A stretch of DNA of 64,000 nucleotides from Trinickia caryophylli (GTDB lineage: Bacteria; Pseudomonadota; Gammaproteobacteria; Burkholderiales; Burkholderiaceae), in the NCBI RefSeq assembly GCF_034424545.1, contig NZ_CP139970.1, positions 186,001-250,000 on the forward strand, written 5' to 3'. This document shows positions 7,402-15,887 of this stretch, piece by piece. The notes below the pieces were generated by a model. The model did not search any database, was not told the DNA's origin, and saw nothing but the letters and a program-made list of their open reading frames with translations. Position numbers and translations under genes: made by a program. Position 1 is the first letter of the stretch, and every line of letters starts with the position of its first letter.

Positions 7402-9210
7402 TCAGTCGATGCTCAGCGCGCGATCGACGCTGCGATGCGCTTCGGCAAGACGCGTCACGAACTCGTCGACGAACACCTGCATGTTCGCCGTCACGTTCTT
7501 GTTGCGAATGAGCAGGTAGTTGTAGCCAAAGAGGGCCGGAATCGCGACGAAGAGGCCCGTCACCGTCGCGAGCAGCGCGGCCGCGATACCCGGTGCGATC
7601 GCATTGACATTGACGTCGCCCGCCGCGGCGATCGCGGCAAACGTGATCATCACGCCCACCACGGTGCCGAGCAGGCCGAGGAACGGGCCACCCGAGATCG
7701 CGATCGTGAGCAGCACCATCGATCGGGAAAGCCGCTGGTTTTCGCGCACGAGCGTGGCGTCCATCGTCGCGCGGATCGCCTCGATCGATTCGCTCGTGAT
7801 GAGCTTGCGGCCCTCGCTGTCGATACGGCTGTCGATTTCGGCAACGCCCGCCCGGTAGAGCCGGTAGAGCGACGAGGCCCGCAGGCGCCGGCCCTCTTCG
7901 GAGCGCTCGTCCACTTTGGCCAGCCCCGTCAGATGGCGTCCGGCCAGTTCACGGAAGCGCCGCATGAAGTGGTCGTTCGCGCGGTCGATCGTCGACACAT
8001 AGCGGGCCTTCGTCCACATGACCCACCACGAAATCGCGGCCATGACGAGCAGGATGGCGATGACGACCCATGCATCGACCGTTACGGATTTGACGATCAC
8101 GCCGAAGTAGCCGAATCCGAAGCCGGCCTGCTTCTCGTCTGCGCCATAGGCGACGAGCTTCGACTCGGCGCCCTGACCGATCGCATCGGCCGCGACGAGC
8201 GCGGCCGGTCGCGCGACCTTCGACAGACGCAGTTCGTCGATTTCGCCGATGAAGCCGGCAAAGCTGCCGGTAGTCGTCCCTTGCGTGCCAGCCACATCCG
8301 CGCCCACGGCCGCGGCGCCGTCGAGTGCCGGCAGGACCGCTGCAACTTGCGCATAAGGCTTGCCGCCGACGTAAAGCGTCACGGCCTTGCCGTCGGCCAC
8401 CACCGCCAGATGGGTCCATTGATTGGCGGTGACCGGCTGGCCGGGTGCGGTGCGCGACGATGCGCCGTCCGCATCCACTTCGACGAAGGGCACACCGTTG
8501 TCGAGTCCGATCAGGAGCGCGTTCGCCCCGTCCCGCCGCGCGTAGAGCAGCGCGCGTGGTCCGACGGCGCCCGGCTTGACCCATGCGCTCAAGGTGAATG
8601 CGCCGCCGCGTGCGAGGGCTAGCGACGGGCTCGCCACCAGGTTGAGCGGCGAGGCGCCGTTGAACTGCGCCGCACGGCCGATGATGCCGTCCTCGGCGGT
8701 GCGCACCGGCGCGTTTTGCGCCTGATTCCCGTACGCCGTGGCATCCTTCGGCGGCATGCCTGTCGCCTCGTTGAAGTGATAGACGAGCGTATAGCCGGGA
8801 TCGAATGTTTCGGCCGGCTTCGCGCCGGGCTGCGCCTTCTTGTTTCCGTAATACATCCAGATCGACTGGGCGGCACCGGCCGGCCAGTGCGGCAGATCCA
8901 CCCAGATCAGCGCAACGCCGAGCAGCGGGTCGTAACGATCGATCTCGTAGCTGAGCGGCGTTTTGTCGTCCGATGCCACGAAGCGGATGTCCGCACCGTT
9001 TTCGCCGATGCCGTCGAACTGAAAATTGCCCGCATGCAGCCGGATCAAAAGCGGTGCGCGTCCGGCCGATTCGGCGATGTTCGCGCCTTTGGACGATGTG
9101 TCGATCGTGATCGCCTTCCTGTAGGACCAGTCGTCCTGCCACCAGGCGTGCGCCATGCCCGGCAGCGCCGCGCAGACGAAGGCCAGCCAGAGGAATAAAG
9201 CTCGCTTCAC
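7402..9210 (-). CDS. DUF2341-LamG periplasmic sensor fused to ExbB/TolQ proton channel
   Basis: 602 residues from a GTG at 9210, preferred because GGGAG lies about seven bases upstream and the signal peptide starts at once; the ATG at 9234 has no ribosome site. In order: signal peptide (to about residue 22); a DUF2341 domain (about 23-125, WSYRKAITID... and SIWMYYGNK); a LamG/concanavalin-like domain (about 135-335, FTLSAWVKPG, WTHLAVVADG, GEIDELRLSKVAR); a membrane helix near 375; and a MotA/TolQ/ExbB core with two further helices containing GGPFLGLLGTVVGVM and AALLATVTGLFVAIPA. Ordinary ExbB is about 240 residues. Here a 350-residue extracytoplasmic carbohydrate- or protein-binding module is added. 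It starts 46 bases after the tpsB stop. Confidence 0.9.
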   Translation of the reverse strand: MKRALFLWLAFVCAALPGMAHAWWQDDWSYRKAITIDTSSKGANIAESAGRAPLLIRLHAGNFQFDGIGENGADIRFVASDDKTPLSYEIDRYDPLLGVALIWVDLPHWPAGAAQSIWMYYGNKKAQPGAKPAETFDPGYTLVYHFNEATGMPPKDATAYGNQAQNAPVRTAEDGIIGRAAQFNGASPLNLVASPSLALARGGAFTLSAWVKPGAVGPRALLYARRDGANALLIGLDNGVPFVEVDADGASSRTAPGQPVTANQWTHLAVVADGKAVTLYVGGKPYAQVAAVLPALDGAAAVGADVAGTQGTTTGSFAGFIGEIDELRLSKVARPAALVAADAIGQGAESKLVAYGADEKQAGFGFGYFGVIVKSVTVDAWVVIAILLVMAAISWWVMWTKARYVSTIDRANDHFMRRFRELAGRHLTGLAKVDERSEEGRRLRASSLYRLYRAGVAEIDSRIDSEGRKLITSESIEAIRATMDATLVRENQRLSRSMVLLTIAISGGPFLGLLGTVVGVMITFAAIAAAGDVNVNAIAPGIAAALLATVTGLFVAIPALFGYNYLLIRNKNVTANMQVFVDEFVTRLAEAHRSVDRALSID

Positions 9211-9256
9211 TTTATGCTCCCGATGATGCGCCACGGGCCATGACGTTCGAAGAACG

Positions 9257-10903
9257 TCAGAAACTCGCGCGCAGATAAAAGTCGAACCGTGGGTTATAGG
9301 CCCGCGTATTGACGCCGGCCTTCAATGGAAATGCCATCTCCACATCGGCTGCCGCGTAACGAAGCAGCTTGATGCGCGAGCCGATGCCGACCGACAGCAG
9401 GTTGAAGCTCGCGGTCTGTTCGGGCAGCGGGCTCAGGAGCCACAGATGCGCGGCGTCGACGAAGGCGTGAAAACGCCACTCGTTGACACCGCTGCCGAGG
9501 TACCTTGCGATCGACGGGCTGCGCCACTCCAGCGATGCGATCACGCCGTTGTCCCCGGTCTCCTCGGCTTGGAGATAGCCGCGTACGGTATTCATGCCGC
9601 CCGCCGCGAACTGCTCGCTCGAAACGAGCGGCGAGTTCGCGAATTGGGCGTCGACACGCGCATTGACCTGCATGTCGTGCGCGAGCGTCTGCAGATGCGT
9701 GAAGTCGAGCTTGCCGTAGAGAAAGTCGGACGTCGCGTTATAGCGTTTGTTGTCGAACTCGTTGGCATTGCTGCCGATGCCGCGCAGATTGGTGACGAGC
9801 GAGGCACCGATCGTCGTCACCGAGGTCCTGCGGTTGAGCTGCCCGTTGTACGAGAGCGTGAGCGGCGCATAAGTGAGCGGCGCGGTGGTCGTGAACCCGG
9901 CGAACGTATCGCGCTCGTCGAAGTGTCTATAGTCGACGCCGACACTCGCCGATTGGCTGTATGTGTCCGACGACGGCAGCGCATAAACCGCCGACAAGCC
10001 GAACGCCGTGCCTTTGCCGAGCACGTTGGTGCCGCCGAGCGACGCCACATTGCTGTTCGAATGGAATGCGGTTGCGAGCAGACTCCAATGCGAGCGTTCG
10101 AGCGGCGCCAGATACGAGAGCGAATACACCTGTGCATCGCGCGGGCGTTGCGGCGCGATCAGGAAGCTGCCCGACAGCACATGGCCAAGCTGCCAGACGT
10201 TCGAGTAGCTCAAAGATGCAACGGTGCGCAGCGGCGCCGTGTCGGGGCTGCGATCATTGTTGAGTTCGAGACTGCCGTGCAGTGGGCGATGATCGTCGAC
10301 CTTCAGGTCGACGTCGACCGTCTGAGGCATGACGCCCGGGCGCAGCAGCGGCACCACCTGGCGGTCCGCCGTCTTGTTCAGATCCGCGAGCTGCGCCTGC
10401 GCCCGGGTAAAGTCGGGCACCGTCCCCTCGGTCAACGCGGGCACGGCGTCGCGTATCAGTTGCGGCGATGCGTAGGTGGCGCCCTCGATACGCACGCGGC
10501 CCACCTTCGTCTCCACCACCTGCAGATAGATGACGCCGTTCGTCACCCGCTGCGACGGCAATTCGACCACGACCGACTGGTAGCCCTTATCCTGATACGT
10601 CTTTTGCAGCGCGTCGCGCGCCGCTTCGACGTCGTGCAGCGAACGGCCAGGCCCCGCATACGGATAGACGGCTTTCTCGATGTCGATGGGTTGCAGCACG
10701 GAATTGCCGCGCACGATGTATTCGTTGACATCGAATGTGTCGGACGGCGTCACGGCCGGTTGTGCCGTGGTTTGCGCCTGCGCCTGCGCGGCAGCTACAA
10801 CGGCAGCGGCAGCGGCAAGCGTTCCCATCGATATGGCGCCCCACCATCGACGTCGCGTCCCGCGCCCCACCCGCACCTCCACCCCGTTTACCGCTGGCGT
10901 CAT
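9257..10903 (-). CDS. TpsB outer-membrane transporter (ShlB/FhaC/HecB family), two-partner secretion
   Basis: 548 residues from the ATG at 10903, chosen for its GGAG seven bases upstream; an ATG at 10942 lacks one. In order: a long signal peptide ending near AQAQAQ; a linker; POTRA domains (YIVRGNSVLQPIDIEKAV, then VRIEGATYASPQLI); and a C-terminal 16-strand-type barrel. The loop motif VRGY is at about 440-443 and the terminal residue is Phe. FhaC-type proteins bind the TPS domain of a TpsA protein in the periplasm and pass it across the outer membrane. The only TpsA in view is at 24317-36589, 13 kb away, so the pairing is inferred. This gene heads the minus-strand operon that continues with the ExbB-like gene. 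Confidence 0.93.
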   Translation of the reverse strand: MTPAVNGVEVRVGRGTRRRWWGAISMGTLAAAAAVVAAAQAQAQTTAQPAVTPSDTFDVNEYIVRGNSVLQPIDIEKAVYPYAGPGRSLHDVEAARDALQKTYQDKGYQSVVVELPSQRVTNGVIYLQVVETKVGRVRIEGATYASPQLIRDAVPALTEGTVPDFTRAQAQLADLNKTADRQVVPLLRPGVMPQTVDVDLKVDDHRPLHGSLELNNDRSPDTAPLRTVASLSYSNVWQLGHVLSGSFLIAPQRPRDAQVYSLSYLAPLERSHWSLLATAFHSNSNVASLGGTNVLGKGTAFGLSAVYALPSSDTYSQSASVGVDYRHFDERDTFAGFTTTAPLTYAPLTLSYNGQLNRRTSVTTIGASLVTNLRGIGSNANEFDNKRYNATSDFLYGKLDFTHLQTLAHDMQVNARVDAQFANSPLVSSEQFAAGGMNTVRGYLQAEETGDNGVIASLEWRSPSIARYLGSGVNEWRFHAFVDAAHLWLLSPLPEQTASFNLLSVGIGSRIKLLRYAAADVEMAFPLKAGVNTRAYNPRFDFYLRASF

Positions 10904-11194
10904 TGCGCCGCTCCGTCCGTTTCGTCCGTTTCGTATCGTCATCGATCGGGCTTACACGCGGCCCGTCACTCGGTTAAGTCCGGCACGATACAAACACCCA
11001 GAGTCACGCGCATGACTCGTTGTCCGTACAACGAAACGCCCGCGGGGTTTCGCGCCAGTACCCGAATCGCCGGGAATAACATGTCGAAAGCGCGACACGA
11101 TGTGGGCAAAACCTGTCACGTCTTCGCGCCACGCGCTCGCGTATGCTCGCGCCGTCGAGACGCTGGCCGGCCTGATCCGGCTCGGGAGAAGCCT
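10904..11194. promoter_or_regulatory. Divergent intergenic region between tpsB (-) and gspK (+)
   Basis: 291 bases lie between the oppositely oriented starts at 10903 and 11195, so promoters for the TPS/TonB operon and for gspK should be here. I find good ribosome sites at both ends but no convincing -35/-10 pair. If the ATG at 10942 were used for tpsB the gap shrinks to 252 bases. Confidence 0.4.
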
Positions 11195-12202
11195 ATGCAT
11201 GGCACGCGGTGCAGACGCACGCGCCGGCGCGCGAATATGCGTGTCCGCAACGATCGCGGCATGGCCATCGTCACCGCCCTGCTCGTCGTGGCGCTGGCGG
11301 CCACGCTTGCCGCCGGCGTGGCATGGCGCGAACTCGTAGCATTGAGGGATGTGCGCAATCAGCGCACAGCAGTGGAGCTGCGCTGGCTCGAGCGCGGCGC
11401 CGTGGAGTGGGCGCGTGTCGTGCTGCGCGAGCAGGCGCGCCGATCGAACGTCGCCTTTTACGGCCAGCGATGGTCGAATCCGGTGCGCGACATTCGTCTC
11501 TCGAGCGTCTTGCCCCGGCAAGCACTGGCGACGAGCGGCGAACTCGCCGATGCGGCGATATCGGGGTGGATCGAAGACGCGCAGGCGAAATTCAACCTGA
11601 TGAATCTGGCGTCGCGCGCAGGGCCCGGTCAGCCGTGGCAAGTGGATGGGAGAGGCGTGGCGGCCTATCGGCGCCTGCTGGCGCCGCTCGCGATCGATGC
11701 GGGCCTCGCCGAGGCAACGGCCATACATATCGTGCGCTCGCTCGGTGCGGGCTCGGGCATCGACGGGCGCCCGCTGCAACTGGTATCGCTAACCGATCTC
11801 GCGCGCATCCCGGGCTACGGGCCGCACGCGATCGCCGCACTGTCGGAAGTCGCGACACTGCTGCCCGACTATACGGAAGTCAACGTCAATACGGCCTCCG
11901 CGGCGGCCTTGATGGCTGCGATCCCCGCACTCGATCCGTCACAGGCCGAACGGCTCGTCGAGCGGCGCAAAACCGCCTATTTCGTCAGCACGGCCGACAT
12001 CGCACTGCAACTGCGCGCTGCCGGCGGCGAAGCAGCACTGCCGGACGGCGCACTCGCGGCCGTCAACAGCGGGTATTTCATCGTTCACTGTCGAATTCGC
12101 TCGAAGCGTATCGACGCGCGCGTCGATACGCTGATCGCCCGGTATGGTATCGGCAACGGTGTCTGGACGTCGGTGATCTGGACGCGCCGCGCGCCGGGTT
12201 GA
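11195..12202 (+). CDS. gspK: Type II secretion minor pseudopilin GspK
   Basis: 335 residues. The start at 11195 is chosen for GGGAG six bases upstream; a second ATG at 11237 is in frame. The leader ends with Arg-Gly before MAIVTALLVVALAATLAAG, a prepilin-peptidase site (Gly22) and hydrophobic helix. As usual for GspK there is no Glu at +5. The body contains the GspK alpha-domain with two helix-hairpin-helix-like segments (LTDLARIPGYGPHAI and VNVNTASAAALMAAIPAL). GspK caps the pseudopilus tip with GspI and GspJ. Here it is on the opposite strand to gspL and gspM and 30 kb from gspI and gspJ, an unusual arrangement. The much longer open frame upstream is antisense to tpsB. Confidence 0.9.
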   Translation: MHGTRCRRTRRRANMRVRNDRGMAIVTALLVVALAATLAAGVAWRELVALRDVRNQRTAVELRWLERGAVEWARVVLREQARRSNVAFYGQRWSNPVRDIRLSSVLPRQALATSGELADAAISGWIEDAQAKFNLMNLASRAGPGQPWQVDGRGVAAYRRLLAPLAIDAGLAEATAIHIVRSLGAGSGIDGRPLQLVSLTDLARIPGYGPHAIAALSEVATLLPDYTEVNVNTASAAALMAAIPALDPSQAERLVERRKTAYFVSTADIALQLRAAGGEAALPDGALAAVNSGYFIVHCRIRSKRIDARVDTLIARYGIGNGVWTSVIWTRRAPG

Positions 12203-12236
12203 CCGCGCGGCGAAATGGCCTCGCGCCGCCGATGGA

Positions 12237-12470
12237 TCAACCGCTTTGCGCGACGCACGGCACCTCATTGATCCGCTCTTCGAGCACCCGGTTTCGCTGT
12301 TCCTGGATGAGGTCGTTCCAATGCTCGATCGATACGAGGCAGGCTATCGGCTGCCCGTACTTGGTCACCATCACAGGATGATCGTTCGCCTCTCTCAGTG
12401 CCTTGGAAGGATTTTTGCTGAATTCGCGCGCGGCCATCGCCAGCGCATGACGTTGAAATAGAATCTTCAC
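12237..12470 (-). CDS. Phd/YefM-type antitoxin, apparently without toxin
   Basis: 77 residues from a GTG at 12470, preferred because AGGGG lies about seven bases upstream; an ATG at 12548 would extend it to 103 residues with unrelated sequence. The body AREFSKNPSKALREANDHPV then VTKYGQPIACLVSIEHWNDL is the Phd/YefM fold that binds DNA and neutralises a Doc, RelE/YoeB or VapC-like toxin. No toxin gene is adjacent: gspK ends at 12202 on the other strand and upstream is a non-coding spacer. It is either an orphan antitoxin, a retained regulator or the remnant of a module inserted in the T2SS locus. Confidence 0.8.
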   Translation of the reverse strand: MKILFQRHALAMAAREFSKNPSKALREANDHPVMVTKYGQPIACLVSIEHWNDLIQEQRNRVLEERINEVPCVAQSG

Positions 12471-12906
12471 AGATAGCCCCTGTTGCCGTTTGTATGTCGG
12501 ATGCAGCCGTGAATCGCCCTCGGGACGGCAGCATCCGAATTTCCGCATCGGTGTCGATATTTTTGTGGCAAGGCGATTCTATATATTCGCCTTTTTCCGA
12601 ACAAGCCTGTTCGAGAATTATTTCAAAAGTTGTTTGATCGGGCAATTCCCTTCCGCCCGTCCCATCTGGTGAGAAAAACAGCCCCCCGATAAATGTACAA
12701 CGTGCAACGTATCGCCCGTCAGGTCGCGACGGATATTTTTGCACAAAACTGTCACATTTCAATTAACGCACAAAGCCTTGCTGTAAAAGCATTTACGTCC
12801 GTCGAATGAATTCTTCATTATCTGCTCCGCTTTTATTGACGACGCAAGCAGCAATATCGCATGCTTTATCGCCGCTTATCGGCCTGTTCAGGGCGCGCTC
12901 CTTGTG
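12471..12906. other. AT-richer non-coding spacer between antitoxin and gspM
   Basis: 436 bases with visibly lower GC than the neighbours and no credible gene. It holds an inverted repeat CGAACA-agcc-TGTTCG at 12598-12613, and a run resembling a Pho box (two 7-base units four bases apart) at 12738-12755. Neither can be tied to a start site with confidence. The base composition suggests foreign or regulatory DNA inserted beside the antitoxin gene. Confidence 0.5.
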
Positions 12907-13416
12907 TCATGGCGATGAAGCGGGCTCGAAAAGCGCCGAAACGGTTACTCGGCCTCGCTCGGCCTCGCCCGTGAGGCGCGTCTCGACAAGGCGCGCGCGC
13001 TCCGTCACGCGCACGCGATCGACCCAGGCGATCCAGGCAGCGAACGACGCGTTGTGCGCTTCTATTCTCACGGTGTTGCCAGCCACGACGGCCTGAGCGT
13101 CGCGTATGCCACCACGTGCGAGTGACGTCGCCAGTGCATCGCGCAAGCCGGCGCCGCTCGGCCCGGGCAAGGAAGCGGCGCGCAGGCGCGCCATGACCTG
13201 CCCCTGCATTTGCATCTGGGCCAACTGCTGCTCGAGCACGGGCAGTGCCGAGCGGATCCGCGCGATTCCATCGAAAGCGGGTGCCCATAGGCCGCTATAG
13301 GCACCCCACCCCATGCACGCGGCGGCGAGCGCCGCCAGCATCCAGCGCTCGCGCGGCGAGCGCGCCGCAAACCATGCGCTCAGCGCCGTGCGGGCACCTG
13401 CAAAGCGAGCGTCCAT
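12907..13416 (-). CDS. gspM: Type II secretion assembly protein GspM
   Basis: 169 residues. A short cytoplasmic N-terminus is followed by one membrane helix (about residues 26-45, MLAALAAACMGWGAYSGLW), a coiled segment (LEQQLAQMQMQGQVMARL) and a ferredoxin-like periplasmic domain ending VTVSALFEP. GspM partners GspL in the inner-membrane platform. The start, with AAGGAGG upstream, overlaps the gspL end by 37 bases, a typical L-M arrangement. It is the last gene of the gspG-H-L-M run; a gspN gene is not found downstream. Confidence 0.88.
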   Translation of the reverse strand: MDARFAGARTALSAWFAARSPRERWMLAALAAACMGWGAYSGLWAPAFDGIARIRSALPVLEQQLAQMQMQGQVMARLRAASLPGPSGAGLRDALATSLARGGIRDAQAVVAGNTVRIEAHNASFAAWIAWVDRVRVTERARLVETRLTGEAERGRVTVSALFEPASSP

Positions 13417-14795
13417 TTGCCGTCGTCCTCCTTTTCAGACAGACCATTACGCACCAGGGCATGCTTGAACGCGTCCTTGTCGATCGACGCGCCGGGTTTG
13501 AACGTCAGTTCGAGCATGCCGCCGCGGTAGCTCAGCGACGCCATTGACGCCGACATCGCAGGCGTCAGCGAACGTCCGAGGCGGCCGGCCAGCGAAACGA
13601 AATCGTCGTCGGCGAGCTCCCCGCTGCGACGGCGTACGCGCGCGAGCCCAGCCGTCATCTGCGCCGGCGCGTCGAGTATCACCGTGGTATCCGGCAATGC
13701 CGCCGTCACGATTTGCGTCATTTGCGCTTCGATGGCCTCGCGCCGATGACGGTACTGTGTCCAGCGGACGTTGACGGCAATCAGCGATACCACGAGTGCC
13801 AATGTCATGAGAGCGAGTGCCGATCGCCATGGCCTGATGGCCCCCGCGTGCGGGCCGCGCCGCAGCGAAGCGTCGCTCAGATCGAAACGGCAGGCCATTG
13901 CCTCGCGCGCGAGGTTCTCGAACGTGATCGTGTGATCGGCGTCCGTCATATCGACGTCCCGTATCTCGCAGCCGGTCGGCGCGGCGACGCCCGGTTCCAG
14001 CCGGTACACCGTCAACGGCTGCTGCTCGCGCAGCATCGCCAGTGTCGGCGCGAGCGTGTCGTCGGCGATCGACATCCCGAAGCCAAGTGCGCCTTTGCGT
14101 ACCGCCAGCTCGACGGCGGTACCATGCTCACTGTCCGCATGACACCTTGATGTCACCACCAAGGCCACAGCCCGGCGAGGCTCCGTCGCCGGCTCGGTCG
14201 CGACGTCTGCCGCCGCCTCGCCATCGCCATCGTCACCGCTGCGGTCACCCGGCGCAGGGCGAAGCACCACCGATCCCGCGTCGCCGTTTTCGGCGAAACG
14301 GTCAAAGCCGCTACCGTCGCCGCACCGCGAGCGTGCCACGGCTGCCAGGTTCGGGGCTTGCGGCAAGCAACGCACGAGCGGCACCACGCGCAGCCGGCCA
14401 CGCCCGACTGACGCGAAGGGCGCAATCGCCGCTGCGAGCCGTTCGCGGTCCACCACCGCGACATACCGCTCGCCGCCCTCGCCCGCCAGTGGATCGAGCG
14501 CAACGTGGCAATGCCGCATGTCGTCGAGCACGTGTTCCTCCACTACATTCGGCAAGAGTTTTTGCAACTGCGTCCCCTTGACGGGCGGCAGCGTGACGCT
14601 CAACAGCAAGGTGTCGCTCGCCGCGAGAACCAGCACCGTCGCACGCGCCTGCGGCATCGCGTGTGGCGTCGCGATACCCGAATCGACCGTCGCCCCACGA
14701 GCGTCGAGCACGACGTAATGCAGCGACGTGGCGCGCTCCCGCCTTTGCTCGAGTTCGAGTTCGAGGGGCGCAAGCAGAACGATCAAAGTCGACAT
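13380..14795 (-). CDS. gspL: Type II secretion assembly protein GspL
   Basis: 471 residues, longer than many GspL proteins (about 400). The N-terminal cytoplasmic actin-like domain contains LLLSVTLPPVKGTQLQKLLP. The linker at about 175-215 is acidic and low-complexity. A membrane helix lies near residues 324-345 (ALALMTLALVVSLIAVNV), and the periplasmic domain ends LELTFKPG plus LALQVPARR. GspL recruits the GspE ATPase to the membrane. The start lies 19 bases after gspH ends and has only a weak ribosome site, suggesting coupling. gspI, gspJ and gspK, usually found between H and L, are absent here. Confidence 0.9.
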   Translation of the reverse strand: MSTLIVLLAPLELELEQRRERATSLHYVVLDARGATVDSGIATPHAMPQARATVLVLAASDTLLLSVTLPPVKGTQLQKLLPNVVEEHVLDDMRHCHVALDPLAGEGGERYVAVVDRERLAAAIAPFASVGRGRLRVVPLVRCLPQAPNLAAVARSRCGDGSGFDRFAENGDAGSVVLRPAPGDRSGDDGDGEAAADVATEPATEPRRAVALVVTSRCHADSEHGTAVELAVRKGALGFGMSIADDTLAPTLAMLREQQPLTVYRLEPGVAAPTGCEIRDVDMTDADHTITFENLAREAMACRFDLSDASLRRGPHAGAIRPWRSALALMTLALVVSLIAVNVRWTQYRHRREAIEAQMTQIVTAALPDTTVILDAPAQMTAGLARVRRRSGELADDDFVSLAGRLGRSLTPAMSASMASLSYRGGMLELTFKPGASIDKDAFKHALVRNGLSEKEDDGKWTLALQVPARR

Positions 14796-14814
14796 AGATC
14801 CACGGTCCGATCAA

Positions 14815-15312
14815 TCATGGGCGTCTCGCTTCGAAACTGCCGAAACCGGTGCCGGCCACACTCGCGCGGGCGCCGTCCGAAGACAGCGTGATGGTGACTG
14901 CGCTGTCGACGCTTTCTTCGCCGAGCACCACGCGGCTCGTCTGCTCTTCGCCGCCCGTATAGTGAATGGAAACGCCGGTCACCCACGCCTGCCAGCGATA
15001 CGGGCGCAGCACGCCGTCCCGAAGCTCCGCCCATCGCCCTTCGGCCGTACGGACGAGAAAGCGATAGCCGCCGCGCGACGGCTCCCAGGCGATCGGGCTC
15101 GCGCGCAGTTGAGCCTCGTCGCTCGCGGCGTCGAGCATTGCCGCAAGCCGAGCGGCTTCCTCCGCCAGATCGGTGCGCCGATTGCGCGTGGGCGCCAGGG
15201 CGACAAACGAAACGAGCAGCCCCGCGATCACGAGCACGACCAGCATCTCAAGCAGCGTGAAGCCGCGCGTGGCCGCGCGCGGGCGGCTACTGCCACGAGC
15301 CGATGTTCGCAT
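14815..15312 (-). CDS. gspH: Type II secretion minor pseudopilin GspH
   Basis: 165 residues from the ATG at 15312, with GAGGG just upstream and a proper prepilin leader; an in-frame ATG at 15375 would give an unusually long leader. The processing site is Gly17-Phe18 with Glu22 at +5 (TRGFTLLEMLVVLVIAGLL). A soluble beta domain follows (YRFLVRTAEGRWAEL, VTITLSSDG). The start overlaps the end of gspG by 26 bases. GspH joins pseudopilus shaft and tip. Identity as GspH rather than another minor pseudopilin rests on position after gspG and on the domain pattern. Confidence 0.88.
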   Translation of the reverse strand: MRTSARGSSRPRAATRGFTLLEMLVVLVIAGLLVSFVALAPTRNRRTDLAEEAARLAAMLDAASDEAQLRASPIAWEPSRGGYRFLVRTAEGRWAELRDGVLRPYRWQAWVTGVSIHYTGGEEQTSRVVLGEESVDSAVTITLSSDGARASVAGTGFGSFEARRP

Positions 15313-15757
15313 GACCCTCACCGCCGCCCTTGCCTTCGGGCCCAAAGCTGAAGACATCGATTTCCCCGTGCACACCGGGGTTCAAGTACTGATAGCCATT
15401 GCCCCACGGATCGTTCGGGAGGCGTTCGAGGTATCCGTCCGTCTTCCAGTTCGACGGAACCGGCTCGGCCTGCGGCCGCTGCACGAGCGCACGAAGTCCC
15501 TGGTCCTGCGTGGGGTAACGGCCATTGTCCAGCCGGTAGAGATCGAGCGCCTGCATCATCGTACCGATGTCCTGCCGCGCCGCGATGCGGCGCGCCTCGT
15601 CAGGGCGGCTCATGATCTTCGGCACGACCAGCGCGGCAAGAATGCCGAGGATGGCGATCACGACCATGATTTCGATGAGCGTAAATCCGCGAGGCCGCCG
15701 TGCAGAACGTGCGCGCCTTATGGAAACATCGCGCGTGGCAGTCGTTTTGGTCATCAT
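15287..15757 (-). CDS. gspG: Type II secretion major pseudopilin GspG
   Basis: 156 residues from the first of two adjacent ATGs (15757 and 15754), with GGAGGG about nine bases upstream. The leader ends at Gly24 before FTLIEIMVVIAILGILAALV, with Glu29 at +5. The mature protein has the GspG core (DIGTMMQALDLYRLDNGRYPT) and the calcium-loop region (NDPWGNGYQYLNPGVHGE, then FSFGPEGKGGGEG). GspG polymerises into the pseudopilus that pushes substrates through the secretin. It is first in a gspG-H-L-M run. Upstream on the other strand is gspC, so 15758-15887 is a divergent promoter region. Confidence 0.95.
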   Translation of the reverse strand: MMTKTTATRDVSIRRARSARRPRGFTLIEIMVVIAILGILAALVVPKIMSRPDEARRIAARQDIGTMMQALDLYRLDNGRYPTQDQGLRALVQRPQAEPVPSNWKTDGYLERLPNDPWGNGYQYLNPGVHGEIDVFSFGPEGKGGGEGHANIGSWQ

Positions 15758-15887
15758 GCGTTCACCCTCCGGTTCAAGAATGAGTCGACCCGTCGCATCG
15801 CGTTTTTCCGCTGCGGCTGCAGCCGCACGCGGTCGCTCCGCGGACCTCCATCGGACTTCCTTCGAACTTCTCTCGGACCTCGCTACC

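Noticed and set aside
9446..11194. Long upstream extension of the gspK frame
   Set aside because: It is antisense to tpsB, shows no domain, and the ribosome site and prepilin leader place the gspK start at 11195.
12738..12755. Pho-box-like sequence (two 7-base units with a 4-base gap)
   Set aside because: Only one unit matches well, and no gene start lies at a suitable distance downstream. No similar box was seen ahead of the PstS-like gene.
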